A stretch of DNA of 64,000 nucleotides from IMG/VR virus record IMGVR_UViG_3300028558_000791, positions 1-64,000 of that record. One strand, given 5' to 3'. Shown here piece by piece: positions 34,206 to 42,245 of the stretch (within the stretch, counting starts at the first letter, position 1; every line of letters starts with the position of its first letter). Source of the stretch: a virus. The notes beneath the pieces were generated by a model. The model saw only the letters and a list, made by a program, of their open reading frames with translations. It ran no database searches and was not told where the DNA came from. The position numbers and the translations under genes were made by a program.

Positions 34206-35393
34206 ATGAAAGTAGTGTATACTGGCGAGGATATGCCTGAAACGTTTACAAAATCCATCTTTTTAGCTGGACCTACGCCACGCAATAAAGATGAGCAGGA
34301 ATCCTGGCGTCCCGATGCCTTGCAGATTCTAGAAGATAAAGGATTTGATGGAGTTGTTTTCGTCCCTGAAGGACGTGATGGCCAGTTTAAACTAGATTAT
34401 GATGACCAGGTTGGCTGGGAAGAGAAGTATCTCAACGTGGCTGATTGTATCGTCTTCTGGGTTCCTCGTGACCTAGAACCAGATAGCAAAGGTTATCCTA
34501 AGATGGCAGCCTTTACTACTAATGTAGAGTTTGGAACCTGGCAGTCGAGCGGTAAGATTGTATTTGGTGCTCCGCCTGACGCGACTAAGAATGGGTATTT
34601 AAAACATTACGCCGAGAAGTATAGCGTCCCGGTAGCTGAGTCGCTGGTGGAAACGCTAGACGATGCCATGGGAATGGTAGAAGATGGTGCCGAGCGTAGT
34701 GGCGGGGAGCGATATGTTCCACTGTTCATCTGGAAACAGGATTCATTTCAGTCTTGGTATAAATCTCAGACTGATGCCGGTAATCGTTTAGAAGAAGCGC
34801 GTTTGCTTTATAGCTTTCGTCCCCGCTATAAGAGTTTTGTTTTCCTTTGGATTCTACATACTAAAATCTATGTTGAATCAGAAGATAGGGTAAAAGATAA
34901 TGAATTTGTTCTGGCCCGTCCTGATATTTCTTCTGTCTGCCTATACCACAAAGTGTCTGCTGGCTTCCCTGCGTCGTGGAAAGACATCGAAGTAGTTTTG
35001 GTTAGGGAATTTAGGGCTCCAGCCTCTACTAAAAATGGATTCATTCTGGAACTTCCAGGAGGAAGCTCAACTAAGGAAGCTAATCCAGAAGAGGTTGCTG
35101 CCGAAGAGGTGCATGAGGAGATGGGATTTTATATAGAACCATCTCGTTTGAAACTGCATGGCACTCGTCAGCTAGCTGCTACACTTTCCTCACACAAGTC
35201 TCATCTTTTTTCAGCGGAAATTACCGAAGAAGAAGCTGATTGGTTTAAGTCTCAGGAAGATATTGCTCACGGTAAAGAAGAAGATAGCGAAAGAACATTT
35301 ATTGAAGTTCACCCCATCTCTCAGTTAGTAAATGAAGAGTCAATTGACTGGACTACATTAGGACAAATTCTATCTGTAATTTCTAAAGTTTAA
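34206..35393 (+). CDS. Fusion: nucleoside 2-deoxyribosyltransferase-like + Nudix hydrolase
   Basis: 395 residues. N-terminal ~150: IFLAGPTPR, GVVFVPEGRDG, ADCIVFWVPRDL and NVEFGTW match the nucleoside 2-deoxyribosyltransferase-like fold. C-terminal ~200-395: a Nudix domain with GGSS at ~285, AAEEVHEEMGF at the box end, and flanking ELPGG as in ADP-ribose pyrophosphatases. The combination suggests cleavage or exchange at a nucleoside glycosidic bond and hydrolysis of a diphosphate such as ADP-ribose. Linked here to the NAD/ADP-ribose theme. Confidence 0.75.
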   Translation: MKVVYTGEDMPETFTKSIFLAGPTPRNKDEQESWRPDALQILEDKGFDGVVFVPEGRDGQFKLDYDDQVGWEEKYLNVADCIVFWVPRDLEPDSKGYPKMAAFTTNVEFGTWQSSGKIVFGAPPDATKNGYLKHYAEKYSVPVAESLVETLDDAMGMVEDGAERSGGERYVPLFIWKQDSFQSWYKSQTDAGNRLEEARLLYSFRPRYKSFVFLWILHTKIYVESEDRVKDNEFVLARPDISSVCLYHKVSAGFPASWKDIEVVLVREFRAPASTKNGFILELPGGSSTKEANPEEVAAEEVHEEMGFYIEPSRLKLHGTRQLAATLSSHKSHLFSAEITEEEADWFKSQEDIAHGKEEDSERTFIEVHPISQLVNEESIDWTTLGQILSVISKV

Positions 35394-35421
35394 GAACCGG
35401 GTAATTTTGTCATATGATATT

Positions 35422-35583
35422 ATGTTCGATGACAAACTATACAAGTTTCTTTTTAAATGCGATGACTGTGCAATGATTGTCTCTATCGAGTTAGAGGAAG
35501 AAGACGAGCTAGAGAAGGTCAATGAGAATAAGTTCGTTCTCGAATGTCCTTGCGGTGGCCAGAGTCACGTACTGCGAGACTAA
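35422..35583 (+). CDS. 53-residue zinc-ribbon protein
   Basis: 53 residues with CDDC and CPCGG pairs (C4 zinc ribbon) and an acidic middle. Too short for most gene callers but codon-like throughout. No clear ribosome site. Lies between the Nudix fusion and the Ro60 promoter. Confidence 0.5.
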   Translation: MFDDKLYKFLFKCDDCAMIVSIELEEEDELEKVNENKFVLECPCGGQSHVLRD

Positions 35584-35622
35584 TTTCATATACATACCTA
35601 TCAATACTGATATATAAAACGT

Positions 35623-35645
35623 ATCGAAAGAGGGTTTCGATTTTC
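35623..35645 (+). terminator. Terminator-like hairpin
   Basis: Perfect 7-bp stem ATCGAAA/TTTCGAT with a 5-nt loop and following T-rich bases. Confidence 0.65.
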
Positions 35646-35683
35646 GGGCTACGTCCGTTTATTTTAGAAAATTATCTACGTCC

Positions 35684-35712
35684 TTGACGGCGAATGTGCA
35701 GAGTTTTACTAT
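35684..35712 (+). promoter_or_regulatory. Sigma70-type promoter for the Ro60 gene
   Basis: TTGACG at 35684-35689, exactly 17-bp spacer, TACTAT at 35707-35712, about 75 bp upstream of the Ro60 ATG and just after a terminator-like hairpin. Confidence 0.65.
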
Positions 35713-35787
35713 GCGCAACTCGACGACATCGGCATGTTTCGTTTCAATTTGTTGGGACTATTTCCCAAATATGGAAGGTGTATTATT

Positions 35788-37419
35788 ATGTCAAACAAGA
35801 ACTTATTCTCAAACAAGAACAAGCTAACGGTATCTGTTTCTAAGAAGGTAACTCTGCCAACCAACACGGTTAATGAGGCAGGTGGAACTGCATATAAGCT
35901 GTCCGACAAGGCTGCTTTGGCGCAGTACGCCATGACTGGTACGTTCAACGGTACATACTATGCATCCGATGCAGATCAACTTAAGAAGGTCCTTGAGTTG
36001 GCAAACAAGGTAGATCCAAAGTTCGTCGCTAAGCTGGCAGTGTACGCACGCCAGAGAGGCTTGATGAAGGATATGCCTGCCGTTCTTGCAGCCGTCATTG
36101 CTGGAAGAGACGCTGACCTATTGGCTACGATTTTCGATAGAGTAATCGACAATCCAAAGATGCTTCGTAACTTCGTTCAGATCATCCGATCTGGCGCAAC
36201 TGGCCGTAAGTCCTTGGGAACTCGCCCAAAGAAGTTGGTACAGAAGTATCTTGAGAACTTGACCGACGAGCAGTTGTTCAAGGCTGATGTTGGTAACGAT
36301 CCGTCGTTGCAGGACATCATCAAGTTGGTTCACCCAAAGCCAACTAACAAGCAGCGTTCTGCGTTGTACGGTTACTTGCTCGACAAGGAGTACAACAAGA
36401 GAGACCTCGTGTCTTTGGCACAACAGTTCGAAGCATTCAAGAAGGATATGAAGGGAGAGATCCCAGATGTTCCGTTCCAGATGTTGACGGCTCTGCCATT
36501 GACTGATACGCACTGGAAGCAGATTGCTGAGAATGCAACCTGGAACCAGATCCGTATGAACCTCAATACGTTTGCTCGTCACAACGTATTGGCTGACAAG
36601 AAGCTGGTCGATGTTTTGGCAGCAAAGCTATCGGACCCAGAGCAGGTCAAGCGTTCCAAGACGTTCCCATATCAGTTGTTCACCACTTACTTGAACGTGG
36701 ACGCCACGATTCCAAGCAAGCTGACGAACGCATTGCAAGATGCGGCTGATTCTTCTTTGGATAACATTCCTGAGTTCCCAGGAAAGGTCTTCGTAATGGT
36801 TGACACTTCTGGTTCTATGGGCTCTGCCGTCACCGGTAAGAGAGTAAATCCAAAGACTGGTAAGGAGGAATCCTTTACGACTAAGGCTCGATGCGTAGAC
36901 GTGGCAGCACTTTTCGCAGCAGCAATCTTGCGCAAGAATCCAGACACTGAGATTGTGCCATTCGACACCTCAGTACATGTTGGTCACCGATTCAATCCAC
37001 GTGATTCGATCATGACCAATGCAAAGACTCTAGCTTCATTCGGTGGTGGTGGTACCAACTGCTCCGCTGCTTTGGAGTATGTCAACAAAAAGGCTGGCAA
37101 GGGCGACCTTGTCATCTACGTGTCTGACAATGAGTCATGGGTTGATACGAAGGCATCTAACTCAGGTGTGTTCGGATACTACCGCCGTAATGGCACTGCC
37201 ACTATGGAAGAGTGGAATAAGTTCGCAGCCCGTAACAAGGGTGCAAAGCTTGTCTGTATCGACATTCAACCAAACTCCTCCACCCAAGCACACGACAGGG
37301 ATGACATCCTGAACGTGGGAGGATTCAGTGACCAGGTGTTCGATGTAATCGCAAGATTCGCCGAGCTTGGAAACAACAAGGATCTCTGGATCAAGACGAT
37401 CGAAGACGTCAAACTCTAA
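35788..37419 (+). CDS. rsr: Ro60/TROVE-domain RNA-binding protein
   Basis: 543 residues. An N-terminal HEAT-repeat-like TROVE ring (~30-325), with YALTGTF-like opening text (QYAMTGTFNGTYY) and FVAKLAVYARQRG, is followed by a vWA domain with MIDAS motif DTSGSMGS at ~340 and GGGGTNCSAAL. This order and length (~540) are those of Ro60/Rsr, which binds Y RNAs and defective RNAs and helps RNA quality control. ATG 35788 is chosen over an upstream frame because GAAGGTG lies 9 bp before it. A tRNA-like RNA follows 10 bp after the stop, like the tRNA-mimicking Y RNAs found beside bacterial rsr genes. Confidence 0.9.
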   Translation: MSNKNLFSNKNKLTVSVSKKVTLPTNTVNEAGGTAYKLSDKAALAQYAMTGTFNGTYYASDADQLKKVLELANKVDPKFVAKLAVYARQRGLMKDMPAVLAAVIAGRDADLLATIFDRVIDNPKMLRNFVQIIRSGATGRKSLGTRPKKLVQKYLENLTDEQLFKADVGNDPSLQDIIKLVHPKPTNKQRSALYGYLLDKEYNKRDLVSLAQQFEAFKKDMKGEIPDVPFQMLTALPLTDTHWKQIAENATWNQIRMNLNTFARHNVLADKKLVDVLAAKLSDPEQVKRSKTFPYQLFTTYLNVDATIPSKLTNALQDAADSSLDNIPEFPGKVFVMVDTSGSMGSAVTGKRVNPKTGKEESFTTKARCVDVAALFAAAILRKNPDTEIVPFDTSVHVGHRFNPRDSIMTNAKTLASFGGGGTNCSAALEYVNKKAGKGDLVIYVSDNESWVDTKASNSGVFGYYRRNGTATMEEWNKFAARNKGAKLVCIDIQPNSSTQAHDRDDILNVGGFSDQVFDVIARFAELGNNKDLWIKTIEDVKL

Positions 37420-37428
37420 TCGTCAGAG

Positions 37429-37492
37429 CCTCTAACCGAAGGGTGCCCGAGTGAAGACCGGGTTGCTGATGCAAGTTCAGCATGGAGGCCCA
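37429..37492 (+). ncRNA. tRNA-like RNA next to Ro60 (Y-RNA-like candidate)
   Basis: About 64 nt ending in CCA. Acceptor-like CCTCTA/(A)TGGAGG, a minimal D arm (ACC-GAA-GGG), an anticodon-like arm CCCG(A)/(C)CGGG with loop GTGAAGA (would read Phe, GAA), and a T arm GCTGA-TGCAAGT-TCAGC. D arm and variable loop are shorter than in working tRNAs. CCGAAGG resembles part of the Ro-binding region of Y RNAs. Its 3' acceptor strand contains GGAGG, the only ribosome site for cdd at 37495, so folding would hide that site. Confidence 0.6.
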
Positions 37493-37494
37493 TC

Positions 37495-37911
37495 ATGAAT
37501 AAGTTAGAAGATTTAGTGGCGGCAGCAAGACTAGCCGCCCAACATTCGTACAGTCCATACAGCAACTTCAAAGTTGCATCCGCCGTAGAAATGGAAGATG
37601 GAAGCATCTTTAGCGGCTCTAATGTAGAGAATGCGTCTTACGGTCTCACTATCTGTGCAGAGCGCAACGCAATCTTTCAAGCTGTGTCTAAGGGACATCG
37701 CCTAATAAAACGTATCATTGTCTACGCTCCTTCACCAACTGTTCGTACTGGCCCTTGTGGAGCCTGTAGGCAGGTAATTAAAGAATTTGCCGATGAATAT
37801 ACACTAATCATTGGCGCCTGTAACTCAGACGATATATTAACTTTTACAATGGAAGATTTGTTACCAAAGAGTTTTGGTCCCGATAATCTTCTAAAGAAAA
37901 GAAACCAATGA
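37495..37911 (+). CDS. cdd: Cytidine deaminase
   Basis: 138 residues. CAERNAIF and PCGACRQV provide the zinc ligands and catalytic Glu of tetrameric cytidine deaminase, with the N-terminal SPYSNFKVASA substrate loop and NVENASYG. It converts (deoxy)cytidine to (deoxy)uridine in pyrimidine salvage. Start 2 bp after the tRNA-like RNA; overlaps the next gene by 4 bp. Confidence 0.92.
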   Translation: MNKLEDLVAAARLAAQHSYSPYSNFKVASAVEMEDGSIFSGSNVENASYGLTICAERNAIFQAVSKGHRLIKRIIVYAPSPTVRTGPCGACRQVIKEFADEYTLIIGACNSDDILTFTMEDLLPKSFGPDNLLKKRNQ

Positions 37912-38753
37912 TTAAGCGAAATGGCGTAGAGGTAATGAACGCCCGCACTAAAAACGTCTCTATTGCCAAAGAAACAATCGCTATAATCAACAACCAAAAA
38001 TACACCAATCTCAATGGAGATACAGTAGATATCTCAGTAGAAATGGATGCGGCCATAGACGGCACTCATTACTATGAGGCTGACGTTTTAGTCGGCATGC
38101 CCGCCGATCAGGCTCCCATTCACGCTACGATTGAGGTAGTAAATGAGACTACTGCTCAAGCTGCTGTTCGATTGCAAGCTAAAGGAAAAACTAATCTAGT
38201 TGCCCTTAACTTCGCTTCAGCGCGTAATCAAGGTGGAGGCTTTCTTTCTGGAGCTTTGGCTCAAGAAGAAGACTTGTGTAGGGCTTCTGGCCTATATGGT
38301 TGCCTGAAACGCAAACCATTGTTCTACAATGCAAACATCCTGTGTGACGATGCATTCTATACAAATGGAGTTCTCTACTCACCTAACGTTCCGTTCTTTA
38401 GGGATGATCATAATCTGTTTTTAGAGAAGCCTTTTCCGCTTTCTATCGTCTCAGCACCAGCTCCTAACCTTTCTAGCACCAAGTCGAACATCGACCCTAA
38501 AGTATTAACCTCTCTTATTAGAGAGCGTACTGTTAGGATTCTACAGGTGGCTCATGCCAATGGGCATAAGAACATCATTTTAGGTGCCTGGGGCTGTGGA
38601 GCCTTCGGAAATGATCCTGAAATGGTATCAAAAGCATTTATGTTGGCCCTAACTAAAGTTCCATATTTCGAGCATGTAACCTTTGCGGTATATGATACCA
38701 GAGAGCCGTACGTTTTATATGAAACGTTCAAAGAAGTCTGTAACGCTGTATAG
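37908..38753 (+). CDS. TIGR02452/PARG-like ADP-ribose-processing protein
   Basis: 281 residues. RNQGGGFLSGALAQEE with CRASGLYG is the PARG-type signature (GGG-X6-8-QEE), preceded by the N-terminal helix region of microbial PARG-like (TIGR02452) proteins and followed by ILGAWGCGAFGNDPEMV, a macrodomain-fold loop. The family hydrolyses ADP-ribose from proteins or nucleic acids. In the same operon as cdd and the next ADP-ribose-related fusion. Ends inside the next gene. Confidence 0.85.
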   Translation: MIKRNGVEVMNARTKNVSIAKETIAIINNQKYTNLNGDTVDISVEMDAAIDGTHYYEADVLVGMPADQAPIHATIEVVNETTAQAAVRLQAKGKTNLVALNFASARNQGGGFLSGALAQEEDLCRASGLYGCLKRKPLFYNANILCDDAFYTNGVLYSPNVPFFRDDHNLFLEKPFPLSIVSAPAPNLSSTKSNIDPKVLTSLIRERTVRILQVAHANGHKNIILGAWGCGAFGNDPEMVSKAFMLALTKVPYFEHVTFAVYDTREPYVLYETFKEVCNAV

Positions 38754-39315
38754 ACCAACCGGCCCAAAAGAGTTAGATTTGATTAAAAAGTCTAACTATA
38801 AGAAGTTCCCGCCCCGCTTGCCTGAACAACCAATTTTCTATCCAGTTCTTACAAAAGAGTATGCGGTAAAGATTGCACGAGATTGGAATGTAAAAGCTTC
38901 CGGAATAGGTTTTGTACTAGAATTCAAGGTCCGAAAGGATTTTCTAGACAAATATCCAGTGCAAGTAGCTGGCGGCAATTCTCATCAGGAGTATTGGATT
39001 CCAGCGGAAGAATTAGAAGACTTCAATCAAGCTCTAGTGGGCGAGATAAAGGTCACTGAGACGTACCAAGAGTGGTACATTTACATCCTAAAGTGTTCTG
39101 ATGGTACTTTGTACACAGGTATCACGAACAATCTGGGTAAACGAATCAAACAACATAACGAGGGTAAAGGCGCAAAGTACACGAAGGGTCGTGGTCCCGT
39201 TGCCCTTGTTAAGTTTTTCACCCGATTAACTAAGGGTGAAGCCCTGAAACTTGAATATCAGATCAAACAACTCTCTAAAGAAGAGAAACTGAATTACAAT
39301 GAGCAGAAGAGGTAA
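38719..39315 (+). CDS. Fusion: 'ADP-ribosylation/crystallin J1'-type domain + GIY-YIG nuclease
   Basis: 198 residues. Residues ~10-115 (LYRPTGPKELDLI, FPPRLPEQPIFYPVL, IARDWNV, HQEYWIPAEELEDFN) match a small bacterial family annotated as ADP-ribosylation/crystallin J1. Residues ~120-198 (WYIYILKCSDGTLYTGITN, then KRIKQHNEGKGAKYT) are a UPF0213-type GIY-YIG domain. The fusion is unusual. ATG 38719 lies within the end of the preceding gene. Confidence 0.75.
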   Translation: MKRSKKSVTLYRPTGPKELDLIKKSNYKKFPPRLPEQPIFYPVLTKEYAVKIARDWNVKASGIGFVLEFKVRKDFLDKYPVQVAGGNSHQEYWIPAEELEDFNQALVGEIKVTETYQEWYIYILKCSDGTLYTGITNNLGKRIKQHNEGKGAKYTKGRGPVALVKFFTRLTKGEALKLEYQIKQLSKEEKLNYNEQKR

Positions 39316-39871
39316 AAAAAGTTTTAGTCCTCAATTTGAAAGAGACTACACTTTTTATCTGTCTAATAAAGATAACTTCACATTTGCTGGTTCAGATCTA
39401 AAATTACAATATCGTATTCAGTTTCCAGGAGAACCGGAACCAATTGGTAAGGATGAAGGGGGAAAGGACATTAATGTTCCATTCTCTATTCCTTACTCAG
39501 CAACTGGTAAAACTGCCAAGGTATGTTTCTATTCGCTAGATAGCGAAGGTAAATGTAAACCTTGTGCAGAACCGCAACTTCTAGTAGAAATTCTCACTTG
39601 TAAGGCCGCAATCAATCTACAGATTAAGATTTGGTCACAGAGTCGAGCCGAGTATACTTTATCCAAGATTGAGTTACAAGAATATCTTGATCACTATCAA
39701 GCTCCTGAATGGGTTTTCAAAGCGATTGAGAATCAAAAACTTAAGATTTTGAAGGAATGGAGCGCCGAAAAGCTTTATAAATCCGACTATTACAAGCGGG
39801 CTTATGAGCTTCATATGGGCGAATTTTTAGAAGAGATGCGTGGTTCCGGTGTTATATTAGATCCGAAATGA
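39299..39871 (+). CDS. Hypothetical protein
   Basis: 190 residues, basic N-terminus, beta-rich middle and helical C-terminal half with many Lys/Tyr. Starts inside the previous gene's end. A CKPC pair only; no family recognised. Confidence 0.55.
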   Translation: MSRRGKKSFSPQFERDYTFYLSNKDNFTFAGSDLKLQYRIQFPGEPEPIGKDEGGKDINVPFSIPYSATGKTAKVCFYSLDSEGKCKPCAEPQLLVEILTCKAAINLQIKIWSQSRAEYTLSKIELQEYLDHYQAPEWVFKAIENQKLKILKEWSAEKLYKSDYYKRAYELHMGEFLEEMRGSGVILDPK

Positions 39872-39893
39872 TCAAACACTGATTAGGAACATA

Positions 39894-40595
39894 ATGACCA
39901 AGGAAAACTTTACATCTATCAACGTAATCATCGACGCATCTGGCTCGATGTCTCACCTCACCCATGACACCATCGGGAACTTTAATACCTTCTTGCAAGA
40001 GCAAAAGGCATTCCCCGGTGAAGCTGTCTTCACTCTTTGTACTTTCAATACTGATTATCACTTGGTCCATGACTTCGTGAAGATTGCTGGTGTCCCTAGC
40101 TTGGATGCTAAGACCTATGTTCCACAAGGTGGAACCGCTTTGTTAGATGCTATGGGATCAACTATTGATTCTGTTGGTAAGAAGTTGGCCGCATTACCAG
40201 AAGAGGAACGTCCTTCTAAGGTTATTTTCCTCATCATCACTGATGGTCATGAAAACTCCAGTCGTCGTTTTGATGCGGCTCAAGTTAAGTCTATGGTCGA
40301 ACATCAGAAGGATACTTATAGTTGGGAGTTCGTATTCATGGGCGCTAACATTGATGCTATCTCTGCCGGCACCAACCTTGGTATCTCTATGCAGAACACT
40401 CTCAACTACGTTCCAAGTGCCGCTGGTACCGAGAATTTGTACAAGAGTATCAGTTCTAACGTAAGCAGCTATCGTGGCTCCAACTCTTCTAGAGTTGACT
40501 TTTTCAATCAGACTCAACAGGGCGTTGGCTCAGTTACTCCTCCAGTCGTAGTTACAACTACCACTACGGTAACTCCTCCAAAGACCTCAAAGTAA
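39894..40595 (+). CDS. von Willebrand factor A domain protein
   Basis: 233 residues. NVIIDASGSMSHL (DxSxS), GGTALLDAM (Thr) and FLIITDGHENSS (Asp) form a complete MIDAS metal site. A Thr-rich tail ends the protein. A second vWA protein in the window besides Ro60. Partner unknown; phage vWA proteins often work with AAA ATPases, and one is at 13808, but not adjacent. Confidence 0.8.
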   Translation: MTKENFTSINVIIDASGSMSHLTHDTIGNFNTFLQEQKAFPGEAVFTLCTFNTDYHLVHDFVKIAGVPSLDAKTYVPQGGTALLDAMGSTIDSVGKKLAALPEEERPSKVIFLIITDGHENSSRRFDAAQVKSMVEHQKDTYSWEFVFMGANIDAISAGTNLGISMQNTLNYVPSAAGTENLYKSISSNVSSYRGSNSSRVDFFNQTQQGVGSVTPPVVVTTTTTVTPPKTSK

Positions 40596-40599
40596 TATC

Positions 40600-40806
40600 A
40601 TGTGTGCCGTTTCAGTTATCTATGACATGTTTGGTGGACAACCAGACGATTGGTATACGCTGGAACGTATTGATCTTTTCAAACGTATGGTGGCTGATGC
40701 TCGACTCTTCGATGAGGAGTCGGGCCAGCCCGATTGCGAAGACCCTGAAAAAACTAAAGTTACTGAACGCATTGAAAAAATCGAAGAAGAACTAGAGCAG
40801 AAGTAA
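40600..40806 (+). CDS. Small acidic hypothetical protein
   Basis: 68 residues, acidic, helical C-terminus. Between the vWA gene (4 bp) and coaD (1 bp). Function unknown. Confidence 0.5.
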   Translation: MCAVSVIYDMFGGQPDDWYTLERIDLFKRMVADARLFDEESGQPDCEDPEKTKVTERIEKIEEELEQK

Positions 40807-40807
40807 A

Positions 40808-41416
40808 ATGACTAAAGCATTATATGTTGGTAGTTTCGACCCTATCACCAACGGTCATATTGATATTATGAAGCGTAGCTTACAGTTCTGTAAGCAACTG
40901 GTGATTGGGATAGGTATCAATCCTAACAAGACTACTATGTTTGATGAGCGGGAGAGGAACTCCATGATTTTTCAAACGATAGTGAAGGAGTTTGACTTCC
41001 TTCATTCAACCAATACTTCGGTTGCTTCTTTTCAGGGACTTACAGTAGAGTATGCTAAAGAAATTGGTGCAACGATTCTAATTCGCGGAATTAGATCCGT
41101 TTCTGATTTCGAATATGAAATTAATTTGGCCAACATCAACAAGGTTCTGGCCCCATCAATTGAAACAATTTTCCTGCCCACCAGTCCTGATCTGGCGGTT
41201 GTCTCCTCTTCAATGGTAAAAGAAATTGCAAAGTTGAACGGAGATATTTCAAGATTCGTACCCAGCTATATTGCCGAGAGGATTCATTCAAAATTCGGTT
41301 TCTTCAAGCATGGCAAGACAGAGATTGGCACTGATACTATCAATAGATTACGAGAAGCTACAGTAGCTATTGAGAAAGAATTGGGAATCAAACCAAAAGA
41401 TGAGGGCGAAAAATAA
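40808..41416 (+). CDS. coaD: Phosphopantetheine adenylyltransferase
   Basis: 202 residues. GSFDPITNGHIDI holds the nucleotide-binding (T/H)xGH motif, then LIRGIRSVSDFEYE, the strongly conserved CoaD segment, and VSSSMVKEIA (ISSTxxR equivalent, here SSS). It makes dephospho-CoA from phosphopantetheine and ATP. About 40 residues longer than bacterial CoaD at the C-terminus. Unusual in a phage. A CoaB-like gene lies at 59555. Confidence 0.92.
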   Translation: MTKALYVGSFDPITNGHIDIMKRSLQFCKQLVIGIGINPNKTTMFDERERNSMIFQTIVKEFDFLHSTNTSVASFQGLTVEYAKEIGATILIRGIRSVSDFEYEINLANINKVLAPSIETIFLPTSPDLAVVSSSMVKEIAKLNGDISRFVPSYIAERIHSKFGFFKHGKTEIGTDTINRLREATVAIEKELGIKPKDEGEK

Positions 41417-41447
41417 AAATTAGCGACGGGTTGACGAGCTAATTTTT
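41415..41447 (+). terminator. Intrinsic terminator after coaD
   Basis: 10-bp stem AAAAATTAGC/GCTAATTTTT with a 13-nt loop; overlaps the coaD stop. The loop contains TTGACG, which at 16 bp from TACAAT (41453-41458) could also be the -35 of a promoter for the tRNA array. Confidence 0.8.
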
Positions 41448-41539
41448 AAGACTACAATGTTCGTTACTTCGGAGGCGCAAACCAAAGAATAATCAAAAAA
41501 GAATAGTGTGATAAAAATCTAGGCATAGCGTGATATAAT
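41431..41539 (+). promoter_or_regulatory. Promoter region of the tRNA array
   Basis: Two candidates: TTGACG-16-TACAAT (41431-41458), and an extended -10 TGATATAAT (TATAAT at 41534-41539) 22 bp before the first tRNA. Confidence 0.55.
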
Positions 41540-41561
41540 ACATACGATTCACCATTTTCAT

Positions 41562-41644
41562 GGGGGAGTAGCTCAGCGAAAGAGCGCAAGGATACCGTAA
41601 GGAAAACCTTGAGGTCCCTGGTTCAATTCCAGGCTCCCCCACCA
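41562..41644 (+). tRNA. tRNA with 15-nt anticodon loop
   Basis: Perfect acceptor GGGGGAG/CTCCCCC, D stem GCTC/GAGC (D-loop AGCGAAA, no GG), anticodon stem CAAGG/CCTTG, T arm CCTGG-TTCAATT-CCAGG, encoded CCA. The anticodon loop is 15 nt, ATACCGTAAGGAAAA, with an 8-nt mini-hairpin CC-GTAA-GG. Removing it leaves 7 nt. Anticodon not assignable. Confidence 0.75.
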
Positions 41645-41708
41645 TTTCAGTAGTTGTCTGAAAGTTTACCAAAGCATTAGCCTGGTATTACAATCAAAAC
41701 AACATTAT

Positions 41709-41784
41709 GGGACTGTAGCTCAGTGTTAGAGCGTCGGATTAAAAACCCGAAGGTCGCAGGTTCAACTCCTCGCCAGTCCCACCA
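41709..41784 (+). tRNA. tRNA-like, apparent anticodon AAA
   Basis: Acceptor GGGACTG/CAGTCCC, D stem GCTC/GAGC, anticodon arm TCGGA-TTAAAAA-CCCGA (A31-C39 mismatch), T arm with an extra C (GCAGG-TTCAACT-CCTCGC), CCA encoded. Anticodon AAA (A34) is rare in bacteria; with the T-stem bulge it may be decayed or non-decoding. Confidence 0.65.
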
Positions 41785-41790
41785 TCTAAT

Positions 41791-41877
41791 CCCTCGTAAT
41801 TGGATCCGTGGGAGGATCTCCGGTCTGTAAAACCGGCGCCAATGTGCTAGGTAGTTCGATTCTACTGCGGGGGACCA
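41791..41877 (+). tRNA. tRNA-Tyr(GTA)
   Basis: Anticodon stem CCGGT/ACCGG with loop CTGTAAA (GTA), class II variable arm as in bacterial tRNA-Tyr, T-loop TTCGATT, acceptor CCCTCGT/GCGGGGG with G-T pairs, CCA encoded. Confidence 0.85.
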
Positions 41878-41887
41878 AACTGTAAGA

Positions 41888-41901
41888 GGAGCTTCGGCTC
41901 C
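41888..41901 (+). terminator. UUCG hairpin
   Basis: GGAGC-TTCG-GCTCC, 10 bp after tRNA-Tyr; a processing or pausing hairpin. Confidence 0.5.
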
Positions 41902-41967
41902 AGTATTTATGCGGTACAAACCAACTAAGTATTTACAGTCTGTTCAATGACAACTTAATATTTGTTT

Positions 41968-42044
41968 CGGGGACTGGCTCAACCTGGTAGAGCGTCTGTT
42001 TTGGGTACAGAAGGTTGCGAGTTCAAATCTCGCGTCCCCGACCA
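41968..42044 (+). tRNA. tRNA-Pro(TGG)
   Basis: Acceptor CGGGGAC/GTCCCCG, loop TTTGGGT (TGG), T arm GCGAG-TTCAAAT-CTCGC, CCA. Conventional. Confidence 0.95.
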
Positions 42045-42084
42045 TATCCTTCTTTTTGGGTTAAACCGAAGAGAGGGGCCATAA

Positions 42085-42159
42085 GCCTCTGTAGCTCAAG
42101 AAACAGAGCGTCGTCCGTTGAGGACGATGATGTAGGTGTAAAGCCTACTGGAGGCTCCA
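42085..42159 (+). tRNA. Non-canonical tRNA (apparent TTG), altered D- and T-loops
   Basis: Acceptor GCCTCTG/TGGAGGC, D stem GCTC/GAGC with loop AAGAAACA (no G18G19), anticodon stem TCGTC/GACGA with loop CGTTGAG (G at position 33), T stem GTAGG/CCTAC with loop TGTAAAG instead of TTCRANY, CCA. All stems pair, so this is a maintained fold, but the elbow contact G18/G19-Psi55/C56 cannot form. Confidence 0.7.
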
Positions 42160-42168
42160 TGTTACTAT

Positions 42169-42245
42169 GCCACTACTAGCTCAATTGGTTAGAGCACTGG
42201 ATTGTGGATCCGGGGGTTTCGGTTCGATTCCGAAGTTTGGTACCA
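42169..42245 (+). tRNA. tRNA-His(GTG), weak acceptor stem
   Basis: Anticodon stem CTGGA/TCCGG with loop TTGTGGA (GTG), D stem intact, T arm TTCGG-TTCGATT-CCGAA, CCA. The acceptor strands GCCACTAC/GTTTGGT pair poorly, so it may be decayed. Confidence 0.7.
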
